The translations under genes were made by a program, and so were the position numbers. Below the pieces are notes generated by a model that saw only the letters and a program-made list of their open reading frames with translations, was not told the origin of the DNA and made no database searches. From the NCBI GenBank assembly GCA_044220635.1, contig JBGAQP010000005.1, positions 94,944 to 158,943 of the forward strand: DNA of 64,000 bases, written 5' to 3'. Positions 49,707-58,371 of this stretch are shown piece by piece. Within the stretch, counting starts at the first letter, position 1; every line of letters starts with the position of its first letter. This stretch comes from JBGAQP01 sp044220635. Lineage in GTDB: Bacteria > Pseudomonadota > Gammaproteobacteria > Burkholderiales > Usitatibacteraceae.

Positions 49707-50975
49707 ATGGCCATGCAAAGAAGGGATTTCCTCAAGGCCGGCGCGGGCACGGCGGCGCTCGGCATCGCGGGCTGCGCGGGCATGCCCGGCGGCGGGGCGA
49801 AGGCGCGGGTCGTCGTCGTGGGCGGCGGCTACGGCGGCGCGACCGCGGCGAAGTACATCCGCATGCTCGACCCGTCGATCGAAGTCACGCTGATCGAGCC
49901 CAACGAGGCGTTCATCTCCTGCCCGATCTCCAACCTCGTGCTCGGCGGCTTCAAGTCGCTCGCCGACGTCACCACCCCGTACACCGGACTCGAGCGCAAC
50001 CACGGCGTGACGATCGTGCGCGACATGGCGACCGCCATCGACCCGGGCAAGAAGGAAGTCCGCCTCGCGAAGGGCGGCGCCATCGCCTTCGACCGCGTCA
50101 TCGTCTCGCCGGGCATCGACTTCATGTGGGAGACGCTGCCGGGCATGGCGGGCGCCGAGGCCCAGGCGAAGGTCCTGCACGCGTGGAAGGCGGGTCCGCA
50201 GACGGTGCAGCTGCGCCGCCAGCTCGAGTCGATGTCCGACGGTGGCGTCTACGCGCTGTCCGTGCCGGCCGCGCCCTACCGCTGCCCGCCCGGGCCCTAC
50301 GAGCGAGCCTCGATGGTCGCGGCGTACTTCAAGGCCAGGAAACCCCGCTCCAAGGTGATCATCCTGGACGCGAACCCCGACGTGACCTCGAAGGGGCCGC
50401 TCTTCAAGAAGGCCTGGTCGGAACTGTATGCGGGCATCGTCGAGTACCGGGGCAACAGCAAGGCGATCGACGTCGACTGGCGCACGAACACGGTGAAGCT
50501 CGAGTTCGGCGACGTGAAGGCCGACGTGCTGAACGTGGTGCCGTCGATGAAGGCGGGCGCCATCGCCGCGCCCTTCATCACCGCGAACGCCCGCTGGTGC
50601 GAGGTCGACTGGGTCAGCTTCGAGGCCAAGGCCGCAAAGGGCGTGCACGTCCTGGGCGACTCGACCCTGAGCGCGCCGCTGATGCCCAAGTCCGGCCACA
50701 TGGCCAACGGCCACGGCAAGGCCTGCGCGGCGGCGGTGGTCGCGCTGCTCAACGGCGAGGCGCCCAACCCCTCGCCGTCGCTCACCAACACCTGCTACAG
50801 CTTCGTCTCCGACAAGCTCGTGGTCCACGTCGCCTCGGTCCACAAGTACGACACCAAGGACCGCACGATGAAGACCGTGCCCGGCGCGGGCGGCGTATCC
50901 GCAGCCCGCAACGAGCTCGAGGCGGACACGGCGATGAACTGGGCGCGAAACATCTGGGCGGACACCCTCGCCTGA
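49707..50975 (+). CDS. fccB: Flavocytochrome c sulfide dehydrogenase, flavoprotein subunit (FccB/SoxF-like)
   Basis: A 422-residue periplasmic flavoprotein. RRDFLK with a hydrophobic run is a Tat signal, as expected for an FAD protein folded before export. FAD-binding GGGYGG is at about 39-44. Two catalytic-type cysteines are seen: Cys72 (AFISCPISN) and Cys193 (APYRCPPGPYERA). The C-terminal FCSD-flavin-bind domain follows (HVLGDSTLSAPLMPKSGHMAN). It oxidises sulfide to sulfur and passes electrons to the partner cytochrome. A strong terminator follows. Polysulfide or another sulfur compound as substrate cannot be excluded. Confidence 0.92.
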   Translation: MAMQRRDFLKAGAGTAALGIAGCAGMPGGGAKARVVVVGGGYGGATAAKYIRMLDPSIEVTLIEPNEAFISCPISNLVLGGFKSLADVTTPYTGLERNHGVTIVRDMATAIDPGKKEVRLAKGGAIAFDRVIVSPGIDFMWETLPGMAGAEAQAKVLHAWKAGPQTVQLRRQLESMSDGGVYALSVPAAPYRCPPGPYERASMVAAYFKARKPRSKVIILDANPDVTSKGPLFKKAWSELYAGIVEYRGNSKAIDVDWRTNTVKLEFGDVKADVLNVVPSMKAGAIAAPFITANARWCEVDWVSFEAKAAKGVHVLGDSTLSAPLMPKSGHMANGHGKACAAAVVALLNGEAPNPSPSLTNTCYSFVSDKLVVHVASVHKYDTKDRTMKTVPGAGGVSAARNELEADTAMNWARNIWADTLA

Positions 50976-50998
50976 AGCGCGCGGTGGAAGTCGTGCCG

Positions 50999-51028
50999 GG
51001 GGCCGCCGCGCGCGGCCCCTTTTCTTTC
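50999..51028 (+). terminator. Rho-independent terminator after fccB
   Basis: A 7-bp stem GGGGCCG/CGGCCCC around a GC-rich 7-base loop, followed by TTTTCTTT. It ends the fccAB operon. Confidence 0.85.
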
Positions 51029-51640
51029 TCAGGGCAGCGCCGCGAGGAATTCCGCGAGCGCCTTGATCTCGAACTCCGTGAGCTTCGAGGCGACGGCGTG
51101 CATGACGGCGTTGTCGTTGTTGCGCTCGCGGTTGTGGAACTGCCTGAGCTGGCTCTCGGTGTAGAGCGCGTGCTGGCCCGCGATGCGGGGCAGCGTCGGC
51201 GTGCCCTCGCCCCGCGGTCCGTGGCAGCCCGCGCAGGGCGCCACGCCGGAATACATATTGCCCCGCTGGTACAGGAACCGCCCGACGACCGCGAAGTCGA
51301 GGTCCCCCGCCGGGTGGGGCTCCACCCGCTGCCGGGCGAAGAAGAGCCCCAGGCCCTCGATCTCCTCGGGGGTCAGGGCCTTGGCCATCTCGTTCATGGT
51401 CGTGCTCTTGCGCCGCCCCGACTGGAAGTCGGCGAGCTGCTTGCTGAGGTAGGCGGCGTGCTGGCCAGCGAGGCGCGGAAAGACCTCGCTCGAGCTCTCG
51501 CCGGTCGTGCCGTGGCAAAGGAAGCAGCGCGCCTCGACGAGGGCGCGGGCGCGCTCGATCTTGGCCTCGTCCGCCAGGGCGGGCGCGGCGCACAGGGCCC
51601 CGGCGGCGGCGAGGCCGAGGAGGATGGGAATCAGGCGCAT
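51029..51640 (-). CDS. Dihaem cytochrome c (c4-like)
   Basis: A 203-residue periplasmic protein: signal peptide (1-23), then two cytochrome c domains with C39-F-L-C42-H43 and C136-A-G-C139-H140. Each domain has the PRLAGQHAAYLSKQL or PRIAGQHALYTESQL signature of the cytochrome c4 family. Such proteins carry electrons to terminal oxidases. ATG 51640 starts the signal peptide; the frame is open upstream without it. Its converging position next to fccAB suggests it may receive electrons from them, though it has its own promoter. Confidence 0.9.
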   Translation of the reverse strand: MRLIPILLGLAAAGALCAAPALADEAKIERARALVEARCFLCHGTTGESSSEVFPRLAGQHAAYLSKQLADFQSGRRKSTTMNEMAKALTPEEIEGLGLFFARQRVEPHPAGDLDFAVVGRFLYQRGNMYSGVAPCAGCHGPRGEGTPTLPRIAGQHALYTESQLRQFHNRERNNDNAVMHAVASKLTEFEIKALAEFLAALP

Positions 51641-51668
51641 GGCTTCGTTCCTCGGACGGGAGCAGTTC

Positions 51669-51677
51669 ATTCTAGCA
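51669..51677 (-). promoter_or_regulatory. Extended -10 promoter for the dihaem cytochrome
   Basis: On the minus strand TGC-TAGAAT, an extended -10 element with five of six core matches, sits about 29 bases before the start codon. No -35 is seen. Confidence 0.45.
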
Positions 51678-51861
51678 ACGGGCTCGGCGCGCGGGCGACA
51701 CCGCCGCGGGGAACGGCTAGACTGGCGGCGGTCGTCCGCCGCGGGCGGGAAGAGCCGCATCCGCCGGACTGTTCACGGCGTATGGGCTTGAGCAGGCGGG
51801 CGGTTGGCGGAGGGCGACATCCGACTTCCGGTGGACGAGGGCCAAGGTCGGCGGCGAGACG

Positions 51862-53187
51862 ATGAAAAGCAGAATCCTGGTGCTCTTTCCCGACGAGTGG
51901 GACCGCGCGGCCGCGCGCGACTCCCGCTACGCCAGGCGTTACGAATTCGCCCACGAGGGTTTCGACCTCTTCCGGTTCCCGGACAACGCCCGCCTGTTCA
52001 CTTTCGATGCGCTTGCCTTCGCCGAGCGCGTGGCCCGGCGCCACGCCGGGCGCGGCATCGAGGCGGTGGTGACCTCCGACGAGCAGTTCGGCCCGTTCCT
52101 CGCCACCCTCGTCGCCGAGCGCCTGGGGCTGCCGCGCACCCCGCTCGAGGCGGTCCTCACGATCCAGCACAAGTACTACGCCCGGCAGGCGTTCGAGCGC
52201 ATCGTCCCGGAGTGCAACCCGCGTTTCGGCCTGCTGCGGCGCGACTATGCCGCCGGGGAGCGCCTGCCGCTGCCCCTGCCGTTCTACGTGAAGCCGGTGA
52301 AGGCCGCCTTCTCGGTGCTCGCGCGGCGCGTGGCGAGCCGCGAGGAGCTCCTCGCCCACACGCGCTTCGGATGGCTGGAGCGCGCCATCATCGAGCGCCT
52401 CGTGAAGCCCTTCGGCGACGTGATGCGCGAGCGCTCGGCCTACACCGAGGAGCCCTTCAGCATGATCGCCGAGGAGGTGCTTCCCGGGCGGCAGGTGACG
52501 GCCAACGGCTACGCGAGGAACGGCCGCGTGACGATGCTGGGCACGGTCGATTCGGTCATGTTTCCCGGCACGGACCATTTCCAGCGCTTCCAGTACCCCT
52601 CGTCGCTGAGCGCGGAGCTCCTCGCGCGCATCGACGCCCTGGCGGTCCGGCTCCTCGAGGGCCTGGGCTTCGACCACGGGATGTTCAACGTCGAGATGCG
52701 CGTGGACCCGGAGACCGGGCGCATCGGCGTGATCGAGATCAACCCGCGGGCCGCGGGCCAGTTCTTCGACCTCTTCGAGCGCGTCGACGGCTTCAGCCTC
52801 TTCGACGCCGCGCTCGAGCTCGCGCGGGGCGAGGCGCCCGCCGTCCGGCGGCGTGCGGGCCGCGATGCCCACGCCGCGAGCTTCGTGCTGCGCGACCTCG
52901 GCGGCGAGGGCCTCGGCCGCTGGCCCGCGCGGGGAGAGATCGCCGCGCTCCGGGCGGCGAACCCCGACGCGCGCCTGATGTTCTACCCGAAGCGCGGCGC
53001 GGACCTGCGGCGCGAGATGAAGTGGCTCGGGAGCTACCGCTACGGGATCATCAACATCGGCGCGGGCTCGGTGGAGGCGCTTTTCCGGCGCTTCCACACC
53101 CTGTGCGCGCAGGTCTCGTTCCATCCCCGGGGCCACCGCGCGCCCTGTGTCGCCTCGCTGCTCGCGCAGGCGGCGGGCGACGACTAG
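51862..53187 (+). CDS. ATP-grasp domain ligase, product unknown
   Basis: A 441-residue ATP-grasp enzyme. Residues 1-110 form a pre-ATP-grasp Rossmann-like domain (RILVLFPDEWDR, VVTSDEQFGPFLATLVAERLGL). The ATP-grasp core has a KYYARQAF loop, PFYVKPVK (nucleotide-binding Lys), MIAEEVLPGRQVTANGY, VEMRVDPETGRIGVIEINPRAAGQF (metal-binding Glu/Asn) and a C-terminal beta domain. These enzymes form an acyl phosphate and join it to an amine or thiol. It lacks biotin-carboxylase or PurK-specific signatures. It stands alone, convergent with rimJ, so its substrates are unknown. Confidence 0.8.
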   Translation: MKSRILVLFPDEWDRAAARDSRYARRYEFAHEGFDLFRFPDNARLFTFDALAFAERVARRHAGRGIEAVVTSDEQFGPFLATLVAERLGLPRTPLEAVLTIQHKYYARQAFERIVPECNPRFGLLRRDYAAGERLPLPLPFYVKPVKAAFSVLARRVASREELLAHTRFGWLERAIIERLVKPFGDVMRERSAYTEEPFSMIAEEVLPGRQVTANGYARNGRVTMLGTVDSVMFPGTDHFQRFQYPSSLSAELLARIDALAVRLLEGLGFDHGMFNVEMRVDPETGRIGVIEINPRAAGQFFDLFERVDGFSLFDAALELARGEAPAVRRRAGRDAHAASFVLRDLGGEGLGRWPARGEIAALRAANPDARLMFYPKRGADLRREMKWLGSYRYGIINIGAGSVEALFRRFHTLCAQVSFHPRGHRAPCVASLLAQAAGDD

Positions 53188-53792
53188 GCCCGCGGGGCGC
53201 GCCCGGGCACCTCGATCCCCACCGGGTCGAAACCGGGGTTCGCGAGCGCCGTGAGCACGTGGTCGCGCCAGGCGCCGTCGATGAAGAGGTAGTCCCTCGC
53301 GAGGCCCTCGCGGACGAATCCCAGGCGCTCGAGCAGCCGCGCGCTGCGCCCGTTCTCCGGACGGTAATTGGCCATGATGCGGTGCAGGCGAAGCTCGCGG
53401 AACGCGAACTCGTTGAGCGCGCCCAGGGCCTCGCGCATGAGGCCGCGCCCCTCGTGGCCGCGATCGATCTGGTAGCCGAGGTAGCAGGCCTGGAAGGGGC
53501 CGCGGACGATGTTCGTGTAGTTGCAGGTGCCGAGCACCGGGCCGGTCTCGGGGCCGGGCGCCTGCAGGACGAAGCGCGCGGCGCTCCCTGCGGCGAGTTC
53601 CTCGCCGGCGCGCGCGAGGCGCTCGCGCCAGAAGCCGGGTTCGAAGAAGCCGGGGCCGACGGGCGGGGACCAGCGCTCGAGGTGGCCCTCCCAGTTCGAG
53701 CGCAGAAACGCGGCCATCGCCTCGGCCATCCCGGCGCGCGCGAGGCGCAGCCGCAGCCGACCGGTCGCGACCTCCGGAAGGGCCGCGCTCAC
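53184..53792 (-). CDS. rimJ: Ribosomal-protein S5-alanine N-acetyltransferase RimJ-like
   Basis: A 202-residue GNAT-fold enzyme. ACYLGYQIDRGHEGRGLMREALGAL is the acetyl-CoA loop, followed by LHRIMANYRPENGRSARLLERLGFVREG and DYLFIDGAWRDHVLTAL, which I recall as nearly the same in E. coli RimJ, the N-acetyltransferase of ribosomal protein S5. Normal length. It is convergent with the ATP-grasp gene (4-base overlap) and followed upstream on the same strand by slmA (13-base gap). Confidence 0.9.
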   Translation of the reverse strand: MSAALPEVATGRLRLRLARAGMAEAMAAFLRSNWEGHLERWSPPVGPGFFEPGFWRERLARAGEELAAGSAARFVLQAPGPETGPVLGTCNYTNIVRGPFQACYLGYQIDRGHEGRGLMREALGALNEFAFRELRLHRIMANYRPENGRSARLLERLGFVREGLARDYLFIDGAWRDHVLTALANPGFDPVGIEVPGRAPRA

Positions 53793-53805
53793 GGCCCGCC
53801 CCGGC

Positions 53806-54378
53806 TCACACGGCGAAGACGCGCCACTGCGCCGGCCAGCCGTCCATGGGACTGCGCTTGAAGCCGCTCTTCGCGAACTGGTGCCAGCGGCCGACCACGT
53901 AGGCGATGAGGGCGTTCGCGTAGCCGTTCACGTCCCATTCCGGCGGCAAGGCCCCGGCGGTCACCGCGAGGCGCGCGCTCTGGCGCAAGCTCGCCTCGAG
54001 GCGGTCGTGCAGCTGGTTCACGCGCGCCTGCAGGCGCGCGTCCTCGTTCACGAGCGCGTCGCCGATCAGCACCCGGGTCATCCCGGGGTTCTTCCGGGCG
54101 AAGCCGAGGAGCGTGGCGATCGTGGCCTCGATCTGCTTCATCGCGTCCTTCTCCTCGGCCTGGATCTTGCCGACGAGCGTGAACAGCGTCTGCTCGATGA
54201 ACTCGATCAGCCCCTCGAACATCTGCGCCTTGCTCGCGAAGTGGCGGTAGAGGGCGGCCTCGGAGACGTCGAGGCGCGCGGCGAGCAGCGCCGTGGTGAT
54301 GCGCTCGCCCTTCGGGTCCTCGAGCATGGCCGCGAGGGTCTGCAGGATCTGCGCCTTGCGCTCCCCGGTCTTCGCCAT
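53806..54378 (-). CDS. slmA: Nucleoid occlusion factor SlmA
   Basis: A 190-residue TetR-family protein that blocks FtsZ assembly over the chromosome. The helix-turn-helix is at about 26-56 (RITTALLAARLDVSEAALYRHFASKAQMFEGLIEFIE, conserved positions only), and the C-terminal half has DALVNEDARLQARVNQLHDRLEA. These stretches and length fit SlmA better than other TetR regulators. It lies between rimJ and the HerA-like gene, 14 bases from the latter, on the same strand. Confidence 0.93.
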   Translation of the reverse strand: MAKTGERKAQILQTLAAMLEDPKGERITTALLAARLDVSEAALYRHFASKAQMFEGLIEFIEQTLFTLVGKIQAEEKDAMKQIEATIATLLGFARKNPGMTRVLIGDALVNEDARLQARVNQLHDRLEASLRQSARLAVTAGALPPEWDVNGYANALIAYVVGRWHQFAKSGFKRSPMDGWPAQWRVFAV

Positions 54379-54392
54379 CGGTTTCCTCCCCC

Positions 54393-55874
54393 CTACCGCC
54401 GGCCGCCGAAGATCGAGCCCAGCACCCCGCGGATGATCCTGCGTCCCACTTCGCTGCCCATGGCCCGCGCCGCGCTCTTCGCGGCCGCCTCGATGGGCGA
54501 CTCGCGCGTGCGGCCCTTGGCCGTGCCTCCGGGCATCCCGATCTTGCCGAGGTTCTCGCCGAGCCCGCCCTCGGCCTTCCCGCCCTCGGCGGTCTTCGGC
54601 TCCGCCCGGGCCTTGAGCACCTCGTGGGCGGATTCGCGGTCGATCGCCTTCTCGTAATGGCCCGCGACCAGCGAGGCGGCCATGACGCGGGAGCGCTCCT
54701 CGGCGCTGAGCGGGCCCAGCCGCGAGCCCGGCGGCACGACGAAGGCGCGCTCGACCGGGTGCGGCCGTCCCTTCTCGTCGAGGAAGGACACGAGCGCCTC
54801 GCCCACGCCGAGCTCGGTGATCGCCTTTTCCACGTCGACCTTCGGGTTCGCGCGGAAGGTGGTCGCCGCGGCCTTCACGGCCTGCTGGTCCCGGGGCGTG
54901 AACGCGCGCAGCGCGTGCTGCACGCGGTTGCCGAGCTGGCCGAGCACCGCGTCGGGCACGTCGAGCGGGTTCTGCGTCACGAAATAGACGCCGACGCCCT
55001 TGGAGCGCACGAGGCGCACCACCTGCTCGATGCGGTCGAGGAGCTCCTTCGGGGCGTCGTCGAAGAGCAGGTGCGCCTCGTCGAAGAAGAAGACCAGGCG
55101 GGGCTTGTCGGGATCGCCGACCTCCGGGAGGTTCTCGAAGAGCTCCGAGAGCAGCCAGAGCAGCAGCGTCGAGTAGACCTTCGGGCTCGAGAGCAGCTTG
55201 TCGGCGGCGAGGACGTTCACCACGCCCTGGCCCTTCACGGTCTGCATCAGGTCCTCGAGGGCGAGGGCGGGCTCCCCGAAGAAGCGCTCGCCGCCCTGGG
55301 ACTCGAGCGCGAGGAGCCCGCGCTGGATCGCGCCCACGCTCGCCGCGGAGATGTTGCCGTACTGCGTGCGCAGCTGCGCCGCGTTGTCCCCGGCATGGGC
55401 GAGCAGCGAGCGCAGGTCCTTGAGGTCGAGGAGCAGCAGCCCGCCGTCGTCGGCGATCTTGAAGACCGCCGCGAGCACGCCCGCCTGGGTCTCGTTGAGG
55501 TCGAGGATGCGCGCGAGCAGCAGCGGCCCCATCTCGGAGACCGTCGTGCGCACCGGATGCCCCTGCTCGCCGAAGACGTCCCAGAGCGTGACCGGCACGC
55601 CCCGGTGCTCGAAGCCCTCGACGGCGAGCATCTTCACGCGCTCGGCCACCTTCGCGTTGCCGCCGCCGGGCATGGCGATCCCCGCGAGGTCGCCCTTCAC
55701 GTCGGCGAGGAAGACCGGCACGCCGATGGCGCTGAAGCGCTCGGCGAGCGCCTGCAGGGTGACCGTCTTGCCCGTCCCGGTGGCCCCGGCGATGAGACCG
55801 TGGCGGTTGGCCATGCCGGGGAGAATTCCCGCCTCGAGGGCCTTCGTTTTCGCGACGATCAGAGGGGGAAGCAC
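54393..55874 (-). CDS. HerA-like / DUF853 (YjgR-type) ATPase
   Basis: A 493-residue ATPase of the DUF853 family, related to the HerA/FtsK motors. Walker A is ANRHGLIAGATGTGKTVTLQ; Walker B is LVFFFDEAHLLFDD; other motifs are DVFGEQGHPVRTTVSEMGP and YFVTQNPLDVPDAVLGQLGNRVQHALRAFTP. The Gly-rich C-terminus may be membrane-proximal. The start is set at GTG 55874, which gives the short N-terminus typical of the family (LPPLIVAKTKA..), since frames farther upstream run through the yebC promoter. Its cellular role is not known; it may work on DNA ends or protein complexes. Confidence 0.88.
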   Translation of the reverse strand: MLPPLIVAKTKALEAGILPGMANRHGLIAGATGTGKTVTLQALAERFSAIGVPVFLADVKGDLAGIAMPGGGNAKVAERVKMLAVEGFEHRGVPVTLWDVFGEQGHPVRTTVSEMGPLLLARILDLNETQAGVLAAVFKIADDGGLLLLDLKDLRSLLAHAGDNAAQLRTQYGNISAASVGAIQRGLLALESQGGERFFGEPALALEDLMQTVKGQGVVNVLAADKLLSSPKVYSTLLLWLLSELFENLPEVGDPDKPRLVFFFDEAHLLFDDAPKELLDRIEQVVRLVRSKGVGVYFVTQNPLDVPDAVLGQLGNRVQHALRAFTPRDQQAVKAAATTFRANPKVDVEKAITELGVGEALVSFLDEKGRPHPVERAFVVPPGSRLGPLSAEERSRVMAASLVAGHYEKAIDRESAHEVLKARAEPKTAEGGKAEGGLGENLGKIGMPGGTAKGRTRESPIEAAAKSAARAMGSEVGRRIIRGVLGSIFGGRR

Positions 55875-55971
55875 GGTCTTCGCTCTGGAGAGGGTCGGGA
55901 GGCGAATGGTAACATTACGCCTTCGACGACTGACTTGGCGAGGGGCCCCGGCCCCGCGCGCGCGAGACCCG

Positions 55972-56700
55972 ATGGCGGGACACAGCAAGTGGGCCAACAT
56001 CCAGCACCGCAAGGGTCGCCAGGATGCGAAGCGCGGGAAGATCTTCACCCGCCTCATCAAGGAAATCACCGTGGCCTCGCGCATGGGCGGAGGGGACCCG
56101 AACGCGAACCCGCGCCTGCGGCTCGCCGTGGACAAGGCGACCGACCACAACATGCCCAAGGACAACATCGAGCGCGCGATCAAGCGCGGCACGGGCGACC
56201 TCGACGGCGTGAGCTACGAGGAGGTGCGCTACGAGGGCTACGGCATCAACGGCGCGGCGGTGATCGTCGACTGCCTGACCGACAACCGCACGCGCACGGT
56301 GGCCGAGGTGCGCCACGCCTTCGCCAAGCACGGGGGCAACCTCGGCACCGACGGCTCCGTGGCGTTCCTCTTCAAGCATTGCGGGCAACTCGTGTTCGCG
56401 CCCGGCACCGACGAGAACCGGCTCATGGAAGCCGCGCTCGAGGCGGGCGCCGAGGACGTGGTCGCGAACGACGACGGCTCGCTCGAGGTCCTCACGGCCC
56501 CGAACGACTTCGCCGCGGTGAAGGCCGCGCTCGAGAAGTCGGGCCTCAAGGCCGAGCTCGCCGAGGTCACGATGAAGCCCACCTCCGAGACGGAGTTCGC
56601 CGGCGAGGACGCGGCGCGCATGCACAAGCTCCTCGATGCGCTCGAGTCCCTCGACGACGTGCAGGACGTCTACACGACGGCGGTCATCGCCGGGGACTGA
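55972..56700 (+). CDS. yebC: YebC/PmpR family protein (TACO1-like)
   Basis: A 242-residue protein beginning MAGHSKWANIQHRKGRQDAKRG, the family signature, with NPRLRLAVDKATDHNMPKDNIERAIKRGTG and a GTDGSVAFLFKHCGQ region. YebC proteins were described as transcription factors and more recently as ribosome-associated factors that relieve stalling at proline runs. Here it heads the ruvCAB cluster, a common arrangement. It is divergent from the HerA-like gene. No clear Shine-Dalgarno is visible. Confidence 0.97.
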   Translation: MAGHSKWANIQHRKGRQDAKRGKIFTRLIKEITVASRMGGGDPNANPRLRLAVDKATDHNMPKDNIERAIKRGTGDLDGVSYEEVRYEGYGINGAAVIVDCLTDNRTRTVAEVRHAFAKHGGNLGTDGSVAFLFKHCGQLVFAPGTDENRLMEAALEAGAEDVVANDDGSLEVLTAPNDFAAVKAALEKSGLKAELAEVTMKPTSETEFAGEDAARMHKLLDALESLDDVQDVYTTAVIAGD

Positions 56701-57279
56701 GTGACGGGACTCCTCGACGCGCTCGCCCTCGACGTCCCGGAAATGCTGGAGACGCGGCGGCTCGTGCTGAGGGCGGCGCGCGCGGGGCTCGGGGCGACGG
56801 TGAACGAGGCGCTCGTCGAGTCCCATGCCGAGCTCCGGCCCTGGATGCCCTGGGCGAAGACCCTGCAGAGCGCGGAGCAGACCGAGGCCTTCTGCCGGGA
56901 GGGCGAGACGAAGTGGCGCGCGCGCGAGATGTTCGACTTCTGCCTCTTCCGGGGCGAGGACGGCCGCCTGGTGGGCAAGGGAGGGCTGCACACGATCGAC
57001 TGGACGGTGCCGAAGTTCGAGATCGGCTACTGGATCCGCAGCAGCTGCACCGGCCGCGGCTACGCCTCGGAGGCGGTCGCCGCGCTCGCCGCGTTCGCCC
57101 ACGCGAGCCTCGGGGCGCGGCGCCTCGAGATCACCTCGGATGCGCGCAACGCCGCGAGCCGCCGCGTGGCCGAGCGCGCCGGATTCGTCCTCGAGGGAAT
57201 CCTGCGCAACCGCCGGCGCGACGCCGAGGGGCTGCTCGCCGATACCTGCCTGTACGCGCGGGTGTTCCCCGATGGCTAG
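56701..57279 (+). CDS. GNAT-family acetyltransferase (RimL-like)
   Basis: A 192-residue GNAT protein of the RimJ/RimL-like group: ETRRLVLRAARAG at the start, FEIGYWIRSSCTGRGYASEAVAALAAFA for acetyl-CoA binding and EITSDARNAASRRVAERAGFVLEGILRNRRR. GTG 56701 follows the yebC stop directly (TGAGTG) and its stop overlaps ruvC by eight bases, so it is coupled to both. Its position in a yebC-ruvC operon is unusual. Target unknown. Confidence 0.87.
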   Translation: MTGLLDALALDVPEMLETRRLVLRAARAGLGATVNEALVESHAELRPWMPWAKTLQSAEQTEAFCREGETKWRAREMFDFCLFRGEDGRLVGKGGLHTIDWTVPKFEIGYWIRSSCTGRGYASEAVAALAAFAHASLGARRLEITSDARNAASRRVAERAGFVLEGILRNRRRDAEGLLADTCLYARVFPDG

Positions 57280-57796
57280 CCTTCGCATCCTCGGCATCGA
57301 CCCGGGGCTCGCGGTGACCGGCTACGGCCTGATCGAGAAGGAGGGCCCGAGGCTCGCCTACGTCGCGAGCGGGCGCATCCGCTCCGACGTCGCCGAGGCC
57401 CTCCCGGAGCGGCTCGGCGCGATCCTCGCGGGCCTTGCGGAGGTCATCCGCAGCTACCGTCCCGTGGAGGTCGCGGTCGAGCAGGTCTTCGTCAACGTGA
57501 ATCCCCGCTCCACCCTCCTGCTGGGGCAGGCGCGGGGGGCGGCGATCTCGGCGGCGGTGATCGCGAGGCTGCCGGTCGCCGAGTACACGGCGCTGCAGGT
57601 CAAGAAGGCGGTGGTGGGGCAGGGGCACGCGCGCAAGGAGCAGGTGCAGGAGATGGTCCGGCGGCTGCTGCGCCTGCCGGGGGCGCCGAGCGCGGACGCG
57701 GCCGACGCGCTCGCCTGCGCGATCTGCCATGCCCACGGCGGGCTGGGTGCCCTGCCCGCGCGCGGCCGGCGCGTGCGCCGCGGGAGGATCTCGTGA
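57272..57796 (+). CDS. ruvC: Holliday junction endonuclease RuvC
   Basis: A 174-residue junction-specific nuclease. The catalytic acids are visible in ILGIDPGLAVTGYG (Asp10), VAVEQVFVNVNP (Glu) and DAADALACAICHAH (two Asp). Normal length. It starts inside the end of the acetyltransferase gene and overlaps ruvA (GTGA). It completes homologous recombination with RuvAB. Confidence 0.97.
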   Translation: MASLRILGIDPGLAVTGYGLIEKEGPRLAYVASGRIRSDVAEALPERLGAILAGLAEVIRSYRPVEVAVEQVFVNVNPRSTLLLGQARGAAISAAVIARLPVAEYTALQVKKAVVGQGHARKEQVQEMVRRLLRLPGAPSADAADALACAICHAHGGLGALPARGRRVRRGRIS

Positions 57797-58371
57797 TCGG
57801 GCGCATCGCCGGCACGCTGGTGGAGAAGAACCCGCCGCAGGTGGTGGTCCTCGCCCACGGCGTGGGCTACGAGATCGACGTGCCCATGAGCACGTTCTAC
57901 AACCTGCCGCGCACGGGCGAGGCCGTGGAGCTGCTCACGCACCTCGTGGTGCGCGAGGACGCGCACCTGCTCTACGGCTTCCTCACGGCGAACGAGCGGG
58001 CCGCCTTCCGCCAGCTCCTGAAGGTGAGCGGCGTGGGGCCGAAGGTGGCGCTCTCGGTTCTCTCGGGGCTGTCGGTGGACGACCTCGCGGCCGCGGTGGC
58101 CTCGGAGGACGCCGCGCGCCTCACCAAGGTGCCCGGCGTGGGCAAGAAGACCGCCGAGCGGCTCGTCCTGGAGCTGCGCGACCGGCTGCCCGTGGCCGCC
58201 GCCTCGGCCGCCGCGCGCGCGAGCGCGCCGCAGTCGCGCGACGTGATCAATGCCCTCGTGGGGCTTGGCTATAATGAGCGCGAGGCGCTGGCCGCGGTGA
58301 AGCAGCTCCCGGCGGACCTCGCGCTCGCCGATGCCATCCGGCAGGCGCTCAAGGTGCTCGCCCGTGGCTGA
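57793..58371 (+). CDS. ruvA: Holliday junction branch migration protein RuvA
   Basis: A 192-residue junction-binding protein with an OB-fold N-terminus (MIGRIAGTLVEKNPPQVVVL), helix-hairpin-helix motifs (LLKVSGVGPKVAL; LTKVPGVGKKTAERL) and a C-terminal RuvB-contact domain (DVINALVGLGYNEREA). The start is GTG 57793, coupled to ruvC. Normal length. Confidence 0.97.
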   Translation: MIGRIAGTLVEKNPPQVVVLAHGVGYEIDVPMSTFYNLPRTGEAVELLTHLVVREDAHLLYGFLTANERAAFRQLLKVSGVGPKVALSVLSGLSVDDLAAAVASEDAARLTKVPGVGKKTAERLVLELRDRLPVAAASAAARASAPQSRDVINALVGLGYNEREALAAVKQLPADLALADAIRQALKVLARG

